From a virus: 21,264 nt of DNA. Made by a program: the position numbers and the translations under genes. This document shows positions 21,223-21,264 of this stretch, piece by piece. Location: IMG/VR virus record IMGVR_UViG_3300037240_000245, positions 1-21,264 of that record, one strand, 5' to 3'. Position 1 is the stretch's first letter. Every line of letters starts with the position of its first letter. The notes below the pieces were generated by a model. The model was not told the origin of the DNA, made no database searches, and saw only the letters and a list, made by a program, of their open reading frames with translations.

Positions 21223-21264
21223 GTGCAACAGCCATACCTCACATCGCTCAACGCCGTGAAGACG
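21223..21264 (+). CDS. Start of a probable head-tail connector protein (truncated by window end)
   Basis: TAGGAGA lies ~8 nt upstream of GTG 21223, from which 14 codons are visible (VQQPYLTSLNAVKT). Phage gp6-like head-tail connectors typically begin with a short segment of this form leading into a first helix, and the position after the capsid gene fits. With 14 residues this remains tentative. Confidence 0.5.
   Translation, partial: MQQPYLTSLNAVKT

Overview
The window is about 21 kb of a tailed double-stranded DNA phage or prophage (Caudoviricetes). Every supported gene is on the + strand. Most of it is GC-rich (43/60 G+C by hand count at 11101-11160), so the host is probably a GC-rich bacterium. 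I cannot name the host. Many genes prefer the Ile codon ATA, which is unusual at this GC content, while the major capsid gene prefers ATC. No tape measure, lysis or integrase gene is present, so tail type and lifestyle are undetermined.

Layout: (1) 1-1355 holds the C-terminal part of a D5/DUF5906-like primase-helicase and a compositionally mixed junction with two small ORFs. (2) 1352-2402 is the start of packaging: a DUF6362-type helix-turn-helix protein and the small terminase. (3) 2403-4269 is an AT-rich, repeat-rich control region, three small genes and two tandem intrinsic terminators, arranged like a moron (an independently transcribed insert). (4) 4270-4703 is a non-coding GC-rich stretch with short palindromes. 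(5) 4704-10437 is a run of virion-type genes: a two-repeat structural protein, a small SH3-like protein, two paralogous structural proteins, a 14-residue-repeat protein and a fibre-tail-adaptor-like protein. (6) 10409-12607 is the large terminase, interrupted by an intein. (7) 12626-13951 is a fibre/adhesin-like gene ending in a strong hairpin. (8) 14024-21264 is the head module: portal, MuF-like minor head protein, two small proteins, a prohead protease/scaffold, the major capsid protein, a small post-capsid protein, and the first codons of a probable head-tail connector.

The most notable feature is the terminase intein. Its splicing blocks A, B, F and G are all in the terL frame. Where an intein normally carries its homing endonuclease, the DNA instead encodes an HNH endonuclease with C-terminal Cys pairs in the -1 frame, with its own ATG and stop. 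The terL/intein frame stays open across it and reads only a low-complexity linker. This looks like a gene nested out of frame inside a gene.

Two further recoding or nesting signals are in the head module. The portal gene carries an A AAA AAC slippery heptamer with a downstream stem, and the -1 frame runs directly into the MuF-like domain, so a portal-MuF fusion is predicted. The protease-scaffold ORF contains an in-frame copy of the phage's usual intergenic leader and ribosome-binding site, predicting a separately initiated scaffold (compare lambda C/Nu3). A recurrent CA-rich leader (ACCAACC, then AGGAGAA, then ATG) precedes many of the genes and ties these observations together.
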